Shown piece after piece: positions 45,257-57,100 of a stretch of DNA of 64,000 nucleotides. This DNA comes from Siderastrea siderea (taxonomy: Eukaryota > Cnidaria > Anthozoa > Scleractinia > Rhizangiidae): positions 35,121,769 to 35,185,768 of the forward strand of contig OZ034975.1 of assembly GCA_964030785.1 (NCBI GenBank), given 5' to 3'. Position numbers and translations under genes: made by a program. Under the pieces are notes generated by a model. It had not been told where the DNA came from. It was given only the letters and a program-made list of their open reading frames with translations, and did not search any database. How positions within the stretch are numbered: position 1 is the first letter of the stretch; each line of letters starts with the position of its first letter.

Positions 45257-46422
45257 CTAAAGGGAGAGTTTACATGAGTATTTTGAATTATATAATTCTA
45301 TCATTTCCTGGTTTCATAAAAAGGGTATAGATTTCCACTTCACCCTATTATAGACAGTACACAGGTGTTTTCAGTTAACAGGAATTTATTGTCCCCATCC
45401 TTTTGTTGCAGTATGACCTTGCAACTGCCAAAATGATATCACTGTCAAACACATATTGCCAGCCTTGAAAACACACCCCTACCCCAAGATGGATTAAATA
45501 CAACTCCACCCCCCTCCCCCAGGATGAATACATTTGTACAAAGTAAAGAAGTATCTTTTTGGTACGTTGTGCCATTTCCTTACTGTACTTGTGGGGAATG
45601 TGTTTCTGGACAGCGCCCTTCAGGAACCTCAATGCAGGAATACAATCAACAAGAACCCTTTGAACCAGGACAATATAGTTTTCTCCGTTGTTTAAATGAT
45701 CCCTTGCCTGTGGTAGAACAGAGCCATTAGATAAGTCATTTAAATCACATGCAGGCTTGTCATTGTCTAAGTGAGCTCCTGTCACTCTGTTCAGGACACA
45801 ATTGTGGTTTGTCCAGTGGTAATCCTTGTTTGGTTCTCACAAGTCATGTCTCTAACATCCTGCCTCAAATCAAAGTTGTCTATTACAAACTGCATCCCAC
45901 TGATGGACATATGATCAAGTGCCTTGATTTCATCTTCGACTTCCTTTATTTGACTATTCATGGTCATGGCCTGTTGGTCCTGCACTGTGGGTGATGATGG
46001 AGCTGAAACAACACTTTCAGGAATTTCACAAGTGGACGCTTTAGCCAGTGCAAGTACCTCTTCTTTCTTGAGTTTTAATTCAGCTTTTTTCCTCATGCAT
46101 GCAGAAACCCTGTCGTTCTCTTCCAACACTAGCTCATCAAACTTGTTTCCATACTCATCAAGCTTTTTCAGAAATGTTGAGTTGGAAACAGTAACCTTTA
46201 ATGCTGAAAGTCTTGTATGAAGGGCCTGCATTAGGATAAAGCACATGGTCCATACAGAATAATAAATAATTATTGCAATGTTGATCAAGCATTATTGTGG
46301 GTCAAAATAGAATTTCTCAAAACTGTTTTTTCTTTTTTAATCTGTAATAGTTTCCATCACAATCATTACATTAAACATTGGTCATCCTTGGGACTTAATC
46401 AGTAGGGATAATATTGAAAGTA

Positions 46423-46425
46423 GCA

Positions 46426-46463
<38 letters not shown>
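46423..46463. repeat. (GAT)n microsatellite
   Basis: About 13 GAT units, in the intron between the exons at 46744 and 46225. Confidence 0.92.
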
Positions 46464-48397
46464 AGTATTGCTAAATACACTCATAACTTTACATAATGAT
46501 TTATTGGCTAATGTCAGTAAATTAGTTGTGTTACGTTGGCAGAATACCAGAAGAGTAAACTTAACACTGTGTAGTGCAAAAAGGAGCAGATCCAACATTT
46601 TGTAAAGAGGGGACTGTAAGCATGTAGTTTAGGTAGGCATTAGGTCAGGTATACAGTGCAAGTACGTTACAGAACTGCTTTTAGTGTCACAGTGATGGCT
46701 CACACACTAAAATAAAAAAAAAAACAATTAAACTGCTATTTACCTGTGAACCACTGAACTTCATTATCAGAGACATCAAGATCTGAGCTGCATTAAGAAA
46801 AGGGGATCGCTCCCTGAGAAGAATCCAGCCAGCCAATGCAACACTTGGCAAAGAAGTTGTAAGTTTATCATTGCTTCTCCCTTGTCAAAATACACTAGTC
46901 AACAATGTAATGTAAAGCAAAGGGGCCCTTGCCATCAGTTCATGACACACATTTTCAAGCTTAAACTTCCTCATATCCTTCGTTGAGTTTTTCCTCAAAA
47001 CACTTGGATTTTTCTTGCTTGTCAACTCAGCACATTCTCTGGAAATCTCTTTCAAAAAACACTGTATGACACTTTGTCTCAGAGGTGCCATTTTAAAAAT
47101 AGCATTGGCCATTTGGGAGTATTCCAAGCCCTGCAAACTTGTCGTTTAACACTCGCTCTCTTGCATATTCCTCGCTTGGCCACTTGACACTGACCTTTTA
47201 TAAAATAAAACAATAAATAAACAATTATTTTTACATTTAACTGTGGCCTTTTGTGCAATGTTGCACGAAGAGGAGTTCTTCAATTAATTTTATAAGCTTA
47301 CACACGTTTTGCAAATAAGTCTTACGTAGAACGCAAACAATACAACATAGGCTACATCGATCAGTGAACGAGCTGGTTGCTTTTTATATATAACTTCTAT
47401 AGAACTTTGTCACAGTAAAACATACACGCATTGCATCCAAACAGAAAAAACAACAGAGGGAAATACACAAACAGAAAAAGAGAGAACTTGTTCAAAGTCA
47501 GTACCGTTTCAATTTGTCCCAACCCGAACGCTTGGCAGCTCAGGTAGCCAAAAAAAAATTAAATGTATATTTAAATGCGATGTCTATACGACAGATTTAT
47601 AGAAATAGTCTTTAATATAAAAGCAAACTGGTGTTATCAAGTTTGGGCTTAATTTAAGCTCATAAGTTTAACACACTCTTAAAATTCTTCGACCTGCAAA
47701 AGGTCTCGGGCAAAACAAGATGGCTACCACAAAACGTTCTTACCTTTACTACTCTTTCTGGTTTTTCAGGTTTTTTTTCCGTTAAGCGAAGAGGAGGCGG
47801 CCGACCAGCTTTCTTCGGCGTGCTAGTCATTGGAAGGGGCGAAGGAAAATTCGTTCTGGTGGACGGAAACTCGGGGACGTTGTATAAGCAGCTTGAACTT
47901 AAGCTTACGCTTAAATTGGTCCCATCAATTTCAACACACGGTTTTTTCATAATTGGGCTATCCAAGTCGCTTTCCGCAGTATTATCTCTTTTCAGAGAAG
48001 GCCCATACATAGTACTTCTAATATCTTCAGCACTTTTAGTCTGGTTTTAGCGAATTCTTCTGTGTTTTTCAACTTTTCGTCTACAAACTCTGCAGAGGTA
48101 GCCATTGCTATCGAAAGACACGTTCAACAATTTCATCAGGCAACCAAGTCGAAGATACACCTTTCCCAGATATGGCATATCGATCTGTGGCTTCGGAAAG
48201 CGCTTTTGCACAGATTACACACTTCACCGAACGGCTTTGTTTAATTGTCGCGATGAAAGACATAACAGAGAAGCAAAACAAAAGGTACTTGACCCTTGCC
48301 ATCGAGCGACGGGCGTGCGTCTATCATATCGAGGGCGACAAAAGCTGAATTTTTTGCGGGAACAGAAATGATCCGCATAAATTAACATTGATTCGCC

Positions 48398-48487
48398 GTG
48401 ACGTCACTGGACGGCATTAGCGGCTCATTGATTCAGACGTCTCTCTCGGGAGTGAGCGACCAGAGGAGACGGCTGAAATTCAGGCTA
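48398..48487 (-). repeat. Right terminal inverted repeat
   Basis: 90 bp, inverted copy of 39433-39522 with two mismatches (positions 17 and 24 from the end). Confidence 0.93.
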
Positions 48488-48496
48488 ACAAAGAGA
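48488..48496. repeat. 9-bp target-site duplication, right copy
   Basis: ACAAAGAGA, identical to 39424-39432. Confidence 0.93.
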
Positions 48497-48790
48497 CGCC
48501 TTTGACCTCACTGCTTTGACGGATTTTGCTTGACATAAGTTATGCTGTAATAATGAAAAGGTAAGGTGAAAGTGGGCAACCTTGCCTTACTCCAGTGGAA
48601 GGTTTTATCCAATCAGTTGCAAAGCCATTGTTAACTACGGCACTTGCAATATCGCTATAAAATACAGTGACCCAACTCCTTAGTCCTACCCAAGTTAAAC
48701 AGCTTTAAAACGTGTTGTATACAAGACCATTAGAGAGTGTCAAAGGCTTACGAAAATCCAGTGACATGCAATGTATTTTTCAAGCGATTC
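48488..48790 (-). pseudogene. LINE reverse transcriptase, 5' part (split by 9-kb element)
   Basis: The minus strand reads LDFRKAFDTLSNGLVYNTF, stop, then WVGLRSWVTVFYSDIASAVV and WIKPSTGVRQGCPLSPYLFI. D-x-R-K-A-F-D is RT motif A and QGCPLSP is motif B of non-LTR retrotransposons. Two in-frame stops (after NTF and after FIITA) show that the copy was already dead. Its last codons (VKGVSLF) continue with QNDIK at 39423 on the far side of the insertion. No RT sequence is recognisable beyond about 48790, so the copy is 5'-truncated or too diverged. Confidence 0.75.
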
Positions 48791-49133
48791 GAGTAGATGT
48801 TTGTTGAAATTTGTTTTATTTTTTAATGTTGGCTATTTGAGAAAATATGTTGTCAAGTTTTCGGTTAGAAATATGCTTGGAAACCCACCAATTCACGTTC
48901 ATAGCGTAACAGGCTTATCGAAACCAAAAATATTGTAAGCCTCTCAAATTCAACAAGATGGTTTTTGTCTCTTTTTACTTTAATCCATACATTTAAAATC
49001 TCTCTCATACAAAGAGGAACCAAAACCGGTTGAATCAAAACACTTAGTGTGAAAACAAACTTAAACAGTCTCAAAACTTAAACGCTTTAAAAGAAGCCTT
49101 TAACAGCAGTATGGGCTTTCGATAAGTTAGTTC

Positions 49134-49710
49134 TTAACCTTTTTCTGCCTGAGGGGGGACTTTAACGTATTATAACTCTTAAACGGCTGGACGAAGAATC
49201 ACCAAATCTCGTGACTTTTCCTAACATTTATCCTTTGTCAATGAAGTGTCTATGATGATTGACGTTTCTATAGCAACCACTATAGCAACCACTCAGAAGT
49301 GTATTTTGACTATTTTCTGTCCTTTTTTTCGGTCTTTTTTCTGGTTTTCCCCTTTCATTTGTAAGAAGAAGATAATTTTTTACCTTTGTGTGCTTGTTTT
49401 GACTAAGTATGTTTCTTAGAACAAAATCATATATTTTTGGTGACGTCATTGTCAGCTGTATGACTGCAGGTTTGGGATTAAGATGGCGGCCTCAAATTCA
49501 AAATGGCGGTTTTGTGACGCTATTGTGACATCACGACACGTCACAATTGACACGTCATTAAGCTGTTAAGCTAATGGCGTGCTACAAACGTGCCAAGTTT
49601 CATTGCAAGAGCTGTAATACTTTTCGAGATCTATAGGGGGCACGTTGTGCCCCCCCCCCCCCCCCCCCCAGGCTCAGAAACTCAGAAAAAGCCAAAGCAA
49701 AAGAAGGTTA
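49134..49710. mobile_element. R1-family copy with poly-C tract
   Basis: It starts AACCTTTTTCTGCCTGAGGG and ends with a C run (49651-49670) and CAGAAAAAGCC...AGAAGGTTAA, an inverted echo of the start. The interior 'GTGACTTTTCCTAACATTTATC' and 'ATAGCAACCACT' match other copies. Confidence 0.6.
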
Positions 49711-51573
49711 ACCTGAGCTTTTTGCAAAATGCGTGGAGCGGCGCCGCTCCGAACTATTAAACTACACTAAACATTTTTGCCAGAATTTGCCGCTTTTTAA
49801 GTCTCTCGCGGGTGTGCTAAACATGTACGAGAAATAATAGGAAATGAACGACAAAACTGTGTCTAATCAAAGACTCAGTCGCCTCCAAGAGTCCAAGTTT
49901 CAGAAGACACGAACTTCCGATATCTTTCCCACTCGAACGCCGTGAAAACATGCAACGTCCAAACGAGGTATGCAGCAAATACTGCACTGTGTATGGTTAA
50001 ATAGCCAGAAAGAGGAGGAATGGACAGTGCATACAAATAGGGACTTAAGAACGTTGGATTTGTACTACAACTCTCCCACCATTTTTTTTCTTGGGGGACC
50101 AATTAAAGTGCGGACGCAAAAGGCAACAAGGTTTCGCTGGAACACTCATTCTAAAAATAGCCGAAGGTGTAAATACGCTGTTGCCCATATCCATGGGAGA
50201 TGGAGGCTCCTACGTGGTATGCTCCTGGGTTAACCTAATAACGCAAAAACATAAATCTACAGGTAACGCAATTTTATGATACAGGCACAGTTTATTGTTG
50301 CAAAACATTTACAATGTAAGAGCCCCACTTATCTCGGACAACTTCCATTTCTATAGCTCAAGAAAGCGGGGATTCACGTATAAGTCTATTGCCGTTTTTG
50401 TTAGTCTAATTTCGGCCTTTTATTTTTATTCTTTTTGAGAGAAGTAAAAGCGAACTACTGTAGAAAAGGTCCCCCCTACTTGCCGAATTTACACTTTTTG
50501 TCAGAATTTGAACAATTTCACCTTTTCACATTTTGTCTTCGAACGTTGCTCTCAGGATTCATGGTTTGGTAAATGTAATTAGAACCTAAATACACTGTAA
50601 TTTAAACACTACGAATCAGAACACGTAAGATGTGATAAATCCGGAAACATTAAAGAATCTGCAAAATTTATCTCTATTGTAAACTCAGCTTTAATCTCTT
50701 CACGCGTATACGGTAACCAATTGACCTTCAGTTGATAGCGAATGGAAGTGGTCCTTGTAAATTGCTAGCTTTCATTTTTTTCTCAGCTGGCGGATAGGAG
50801 GAGTTCAGTCTTTTTACTTTTTGTAAAGGCAAAAAACAATTTTGAGACACTAGATTCCCGAAAGAAATCAAATAATTTGTTAGCTTCTCTTGTTCGGAAA
50901 CAATCCTTTTTGTTGTAGATGCAATATCTAACTATAGGACGTTTTTCAAACAATGGACAGAATATAAATTATAAAACTCGTCTTACCTGAAAGGGAATCG
51001 AATGTCTTCTGTAAATTTGAGTTAATTTGCATACTGAGGATTCATCCGATTTGTTTTCAGGCGTTCAGTTCTTAAAGGAACTCTATCCATGGCTTCAATG
51101 ACAAGTGTTTGGCCGTCTAACTCAACTTCAATGTGACAAAGATATGATGCAAACTACGTTTCGAACCGAAGTATTCATTTGAATGGACAGTTGAAAATTC
51201 AAGTGAATGTGATTAGTAGTTCGTGGGTTTGATTTTTGGGCGGGGTTAACAAAGTAAAATCACCCAGCTCGCAATTTTCATCTGAGAGTCCATGTTTTAT
51301 TCTCATTCCGTAGCCTGTAGTACGCTGTAGGCAGTCGGCAGTCCACAGTCCACAGTCCGTAGTCCATTCTTTACAATCTTCTGTTTAGAGTCCACTATAT
51401 AATAGCGTGACTCAAATCACGTGTTCGTGTGACTCGAATCACAACGGCAAGACTTCTGGGTCAGACAAACAAGCAGTATGTCTTTGGTATATATTCTCGA
51501 ATCGCAGGTCTTGCATTTAACTGCTACGATTTAAGAAGATCTTGCAACACAAGCTTTCCGAATCATCCATAAG
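49711..51573. other. Upstream region of gene C, non-coding
   Basis: No clear exon. A 38-codon minus-strand stretch (51145-51030, CHIEVELDGQTLVIEAMDRV ending QYAN, stop) looks coding-like but stands alone. Tandem 'CAGTCCACAGTC' units lie at 51330-51365. TATATAATAG at 51394-51403 could be a TATA box about 175 bp upstream of the gene C start; this is weak. Confidence 0.3.
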
Positions 51574-51652
51574 ATGCCTCTGGTAAATTCAGCCCCGTTA
51601 CCCACAGTTTGCTATATTTTGCTTGCTCTGTCTTCATTACTTCCGCTTGCAG
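51574..51652 (+). CDS. Signal-peptide exon of gene C
   Basis: ATG at 51574 to a strong donor (G|GTAAGTT) after 51652: 79 nt, phase 1. The product starts MPLVNSAPLPT and has the hydrophobic core CYILLALSSLLPLA, a standard secretory signal. It splices in frame to the Ig exon at 60261-60644 across an intron of 8.6 kb. Its length, phase and donor equal those of the gene A signal exon (12768-12846), which points to a common gene family. The start is the only ATG in the exon that yields the signal. Confidence 0.72.
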
Positions 51653-52592
51653 GTAAGTTATATATAACTTCAATTCAGTCTAATCTGAAGCTTGTTCTTG
51701 TGTTGTCCTGAGGAAGGCCTTTAAATAAAGCTAAAATAGTAGAAAATAACGTTTTCCAATGTGTATTACATGTTGGTATCGTCAATACATGTACAAATTA
51801 GTATGTATGCGACAATGTACAAGAAAATTGATGTAGTTACATAATCATTCTACGAATACTCTTATGAGTTAAAATGTCAAAGAATGACCAGATGATTTAC
51901 CTAATGTTGATTTGAACACGCAGTGATTGTATGGCTGGAACGGCCTTTTAGTGACAGAAACTCCAATAACAAACCAATCAACCTCAATAAACTTATTGAA
52001 TACTTAACTGAAAAGGATTAAGGTCACCCGGATTGTAATTGAAATTTGTTAGCAGGAAGAGTGACGTGATTCACTCAAAGCCTTTGTCGAAAAAAAAACA
52101 GGAAAGGGAAACGTTGTTAAGTGTTTGTTAAATGTTAAATGCGACATTAGACTATATCTAATTAAGTGTTTTGCAGAAGTAGGTCCATATTTTTCTAGTT
52201 GTACTGTTTTTTTTTAATAAAGCATAGGGAACTACATGATACGGGTAGTTTTTAACTTACGGTTCGCTGCGTAACGCTCAATAGCCACAGAGATTTTTAC
52301 TGTTAATTTAATTTAGCAAAGATAATTCCCTCAGCTACTTGGTAAAACTGAGACTCGTGATAAGCGTTTCGTTGCAAGAAATTTTGTCTTGTTGATCATT
52401 ATCTGTTTCTAAGATTTAATGTAGTCACTGCATTTCTATTATGGGTTACTTTAATAACGCAGCGGGGTAGGGTCTTGGATCAACTAAATGCCCGGCATTC
52501 AGAAACTTTTGAAGAAATTCGACGGAAAAGCTGCTCAAGCCCCATGAGAGCACTCGAGATGTGTTTAGAATTGTCAAGAGATTAAAAAAACA

Positions 52593-53023
52593 TATGATGG
52601 TCACAGTATCAATCAATTGCCTTTGATACAGTGTATTACTAGCAGGAAGCAAACAGTTATCAATAACCTTAGTGTTTCGTTACCGTTGTGGATGGCGTTT
52701 CGAATAAATAATAATAATATAAAGTGACATAAAGAAGACAAGCAGTGGCGCTTCCATTTCTTTGGGTTTGTGCATAGGCCGCCAAAGGCACCACTTTTAA
52801 AATGCTCTACCCAGATGAAAAAAGTGGTGCAAACTGGGTTTTACGTCCGAGGTTTCATACAAGCCAGCAAAAGGGTAAAAAGGATTTCATTAAAAAAAAC
52901 ATATGATGGTCACAGTATCAATCAATTCCCTTTGATACAGTTTATTTCTAGCAGGAAGCAAACAGTTATCAATAACCTTAGTGTTTCGTTACCGTTGTGG
53001 ATGGCGTTTCGAATAAATAATAT
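52593..53023. repeat. A-B-A repeat: direct duplication flanking an inserted block
   Basis: Block A (ATATGATGGTCACAGTATCA ... GGCGTTTCGAATAAATAATA) occurs at 52593-52725 and 52899-53023 in direct orientation with few differences. Block B between (AGTGACATAAAGAAGACAAG ... AAAAGG-TTTCATT) recurs at 59375-59550 with small indels. Confidence 0.7.
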
Positions 53024-53172
53024 ATATATTTAGCCAAGCCTAAAAGCGGAACTCCAATTTCGTATTTATTTATTTATTTATTATGATTATTATTATTTCA
53101 AGTGGTACCTGACAGCAATATTATATTTTAGTTAATTATTAGTAAATACACCTCTCATCAAATTAGAACCTG

Positions 53173-53538
53173 CATACCTGCCAACCTTATAAAATCAGAA
53201 ACAGGGACCACCCCCCCCCCCCTCAACGCTCACCCCAGTCCTGGGGTAGTTGCCTCCCCCCCAACACTGAGCAGGGTCCAGGGTGCTGCAGGGTTTTTGC
53301 ATTAATTTTAATAATATTGCCTGTACTGTACTGTTTTAGCATTAGAATTCTCAGGTGTTGTTTAGTGGTCTCAAGCACCACTTGTATTGCACAAAACAAT
53401 AGAATGTAGAAGAGTCAAGACCAGTCTTCCAAATTGTCTTTTTTTCCTCTTGAAAATCGGAATGTCCCGATTTGTTTTAGGTTTTGAAACTCAAAAATCA
53501 TGACAATTCCCATTAAATGGGGACGGATGGCAGGTATG
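53173..53538. mobile_element. 366-bp TIR element, ends CATACCTGCCA, 6-bp TSD AACCTG
   Basis: The left end CATACCTGCCAACC and the right end ATGGCAGGTATG are inverted. AACCTG duplicates exactly at 53167-53172 and 53539-53544. The interior is non-coding with C runs (53211-53223). Confidence 0.75.
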
Positions 53539-53796
53539 AACCTGTTCTACGAACTTCTAAACAAGCCCCACTTTTAGGTTGTAAACTGAAATATTGGGCA
53601 CCATAATTATTTTTTTTCACCTTGCCTCGGTCTTTTCTCTGCCACAAGTCTACGGTTTAATTTATTTACATCTTTGCAGAGTTGTAAGAGAAGAGAAATT
53701 GTATAGACAAGGTACTAAATGAAAAATACATCCACCTTATTCGGTGGTTTGACAGATAAGCAAGTTGTGTAGTATGGTGCAAGGAAAAATTAATTA

Positions 53797-54174
53797 CGGA
53801 TGGTGCCTCCTAATATAGATGTAGTTTTGCAAAGGTTATGACTATGGGGAAAAAGTAGATCTTAGCAAGAATTATATGAGTCCAAAAAGAAAAATGTGGG
53901 TAACCAGGCATTTTTAAGAGATAATTTAGCAATGATAAATCTAAAAAATCGTTAAAATAGAAAGAATGTATGGCAGTTTCTTTTCAAATTTAAGCTCAAT
54001 TATCTCTGAAAAATGCCTGGTTACCCCCAATTTTCTTTTTGGATTCTCATAGCCCTTGCCAAGATCTGCTTTTTCCACATGGTCATAAGTATTAGTAGGC
54101 AAATTCCTTAAGAAACCCGAATATCCCGAGATTCGCAGAACGTATGCGCAGTAACAAAAGGAGGCACCCTCCTT
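53797..54174. mobile_element. Foldback MITE
   Basis: GGTGCCTCC, AAAAAGTAGATCTTAGCAAG, GGGTAACCAGGCATTTTT and AGAGATAATTTAG at the left reappear inverted in the same order at the right. Arms are about 140-170 bp and imperfect, meeting near 53965. Confidence 0.65.
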
Positions 54175-57100
54175 AATTGAAAAAAAAAAATTAAAAATTG
54201 AATTAAAAATGCGAGCAATGAGTAAAATGTCCTCAAGTATTATCTGTAAAACCACTGAATGATATCTATTATTCCACTACAATATTTGCCTGTCATTTTT
54301 TAATGATTTATTCAATGAGTGATTTGAAACCGGGACAATGCAGTGCAATACACTCTCATACTCTCATGTATGTGTTTTCTCCTTATCTGGTAAACTGATG
54401 CTATAGTGGAATAAAAATGTACCTTGTTTACTTTTATTGATGCCCAGGGACTATCATATTAAAATCAATCTCTTTAAGTACCTATCAGTCATCAATCAAC
54501 CACTCAACCACTTAGTTGATAAATCAGCCAATCAGTCAATTAAAAATCAGTCAATTAAACCAATCTGTGACTAACAGTGTTGCCAATGTGAATAACAAAT
54601 GGTCCAGTACTCACTAGTGACTTTATCTGATGCACAGATTATGACTCACTCTGTTACTACCTCTGACCATGATGGTAGTAAATCTTGTGGTTTAATTTGC
54701 TTTTGGTTTGATCACTAGCCTTTACACTGCATCTAATGTCACCAATGAGCAATGTTACTGATTGTCATAATCTGGTAGCAAAGAAAAACAAAAAGAAAAG
54801 CCTCTTCATAAATCAGTTCAGAATAGTCTGAAAGCTATCAGGTAATGAACTGACAAGAGGGGATCAGACTGTGGTGAATCAATCATTTAAAATAGTTTTC
54901 CCTGTCAAGTGAATTCAATCAAGTAAGTCCGAATCATCATTCCTGGGAAGTTAGTTGCGTGAGTACTTGAGTAGGGTTACTCCCAAATAAATGTCACTGG
55001 TGTATGGATGTGTCACTGAGGGAACAGAAAAAGATAAAAAATATAAAACCTTATTTCAAAACTGCTCTTCAAATTTTTTTATTTCAATTGATAATCTCTG
55101 CCTGGGAATATACATGTAGCTAAGAGTACAAATTTATTAACCAAAGCCTTACAATAAACTGCCATATTTTTCTGACACCAGGTTGACGGAATAAAAACCT
55201 GTATGGAAAACAAAGCAGATTTTAATTATCTCAATTGCCAAAAGTAACCCCATACTTCAGGGGGTTCTAAGGAGATTTGCGCTATTTTTTCCTGCGCATC
55301 CATACTGCGCACGAAAATCACATAGCAATGCCATCCCACGTCATGCACTGAGCACACACGCTCACTTGAAAAACTACCCCAATTTTTTAAAGATATTTGC
55401 GTTGAGCATGTGCATTTAAGTAAGTGGCACTGAAGCACTCCAAGCTGGTGGGTAAAAGGTAAACTGTATTTTTAGAGATGGTTGGTCTCATGTAACTACT
55501 TATGCCAGTCTGACTTTCAGACTGGTCCCGTAAACAAAATTGTACCAGTCTGAGTTTACACCACTTTGTTGAAATCAGGGTTTTACTGGCCTGGGTATCT
55601 GAGGATGTTGTTAAACATTCTTGAGAGCTGCTCAACTTTAGACTGAGGTGGTGTTTACATGACACCAGTAAATGGTATGGGTTTCATTCCGATACAATTC
55701 AAGTTCATCCGAGTTCCCTCTTGCTTGAATCTCCTTGTTACATGATTACAGCACAAAATCTCGTAACAGTGCAAGTCATACCTGGGTGAGGTCATACGGG
55801 TGTCATGTAAACATGGTCTAACTGTTTGATTCATTCTGCATGGAGTTAATTAAACATATAGCTATCCAGAATAAATCTCACATCACCATGAAAAAAGGAT
55901 TTTGTAACTTGAGGGAGGGAGATTCTTAACTACAGATCTCGCATTCTTGCTAAGGGATTTTTGTAGATGGTATTTTATCATACGCTGTTTTGCAGCATTT
56001 CGTCCCGCTATATTGGTGAAATAATGAGGGAGAACATCTGAATTCCACAACTCGACATTGCACGTGCATAGCTAGTGCCAGTCCCCAACCACGCGTTAAA
56101 AAGAAGATCAGTTAAACCAAGTAAAGTCCCGATTTTATTGCGAATAGCCCCACCCTTCTTTATAATCGGAAGCACGCAATTACTGGTTTTACAAAGAAGA
56201 GAAGAACTACAGCACAAAAATGTATAAAGATACGTGCTTGTGCCATCATAACTTTTATATTATTTAAAAATATTACAGCGAATTTCTAGAACTTGTTGCT
56301 TCATATTTTGTATATTCAAATTTTTCAATGTTTACAATAGCGAAAACTACAGTTTTCTGTTCAGGTCAAGTGACATGCTGAATATGGTTGTGACTTGAAA
56401 ATCTTGAAAACCTTTCCCATAAAACAAACGTGGCCAAGCAGTATATCTGTGGAAGTAATAGGATTTCCAAGATATGGTGGTTCTGAGGAACTTCCCATAG
56501 CAACAATATGGTGATTAAGAGTCTCCCCCTTTAAGTCCAGATGTAAAGGCTCTCATTGCCTGCCCAAATGGAAGTTTTGGTGGAACACTCATGTAAATGT
56601 TGTGGTTCAATTTTACTGTTGGTTAAATTTTTATTTCCTTTGTGAATAACAGGATTGCCTAATGAAATTGGACCTCCACTTTTAGGCTTGACTAAATCTG
56701 TATCTTTGAATGATTTTAAAACTGTTTAATTGTGCTTAATTATGTTTGACTGGGTTCAGAAATTGAACGGAATCAAACGCAGCTGTAGGCATACTTTTGG
56801 TTAATAATTATTGTGTTCAATTACCGAAACCCAAATTAACCCAATCACTAATTATCCAGTTCAATTTACTGAACAGTTAGTTACGTAAGCTGGGTTAATT
56901 ATATAACTGATATCTTCCACGTACCATCACTGTAAGAAAATGCTGCATTACTGATCACTGCTGGCATACATGCCTAGAACAGAAAAAAGGATCAGTGAAA
57001 AAAAAACAAAATTAATATACTTTCATTGGAGCATTCACTTTGCTAGCACTCTCACTTCCAGCTTTGAAATGTTGTTGCCGAAACAATACTTTGCTATACT

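Larger units (their letters stand above)
43131..48302 (-). pseudogene. DUF6589-family protein gene, multi-exon, broken
   Basis: Minus-strand pieces in order: Cys-pair N-terminal segment 48302-48108 (VKCVICAKALSEATDRYAIS, ending at TAG); exon to 47744 (STPKKAGRPPPLRL; donor AAG|GTAAGA); exon 47194-46744 (VSVKWPSEEYARERVL, then ANAIFKMAPLRQ, KKNPSVLRKN and ALAGWILLRERSPFLNA); exon from 46225 (ALHTRLSALKV, IDNFDLRQDV, ARDHLNNGENY, HIPHKYSKEM); pieces at 45170-44931 (LGIIFENENTREGML, ANVIGDQLTVDRAVNAL, IGIADWHADMNF); final exon 44240-43131. I assign DUF6589 by remembered family patterns. Lesions: frameshifts near 47135, 45830, 45112 and 44955, and TGA at about 46886. It may be the element's transposase or an accessory protein; neither is shown by the sequence. 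Confidence 0.7.
39433..48487. mobile_element. 9,055-bp DNA transposon carrying RecQ-like helicase and DUF6589 genes
   Basis: Termini TAGCCTGAATTTCAGC... and the inverse ...GCTGAAATTCAGGCTA. TIRs 39433-39522 and 48398-48487 are 90 bp each with two mismatches. An exact 9-bp duplication (ACAAAGAGA) lies outside. The insertion interrupts a LINE RT: deleting the unit and one duplication rejoins VKGVSLF and QNDIK in frame. Contents: helicase gene on plus (39580-42174), DUF6589 protein gene on minus (48302-43131), a small hairpin MITE (42484-42650), and telomere-like and poly-C repeats (42336-42400). The two genes are convergent, with their 5' ends next to the TIRs. I do not recognise a known transposase apart from the possible role of the DUF6589 protein. 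Confidence 0.85.

Noticed and set aside
50091..50279. Ig-like reading (GDGGSYVVCSW)
   Set aside because: No upstream Cys/Trp pattern, no splice borders, and another overlapping frame is equally open.
51394..51403. Confident TATA promoter for gene C
   Set aside because: TATATAATAG is plausible by position, but the DNA is A/T-rich and there is no transcript evidence; mentioned only in the interval note.
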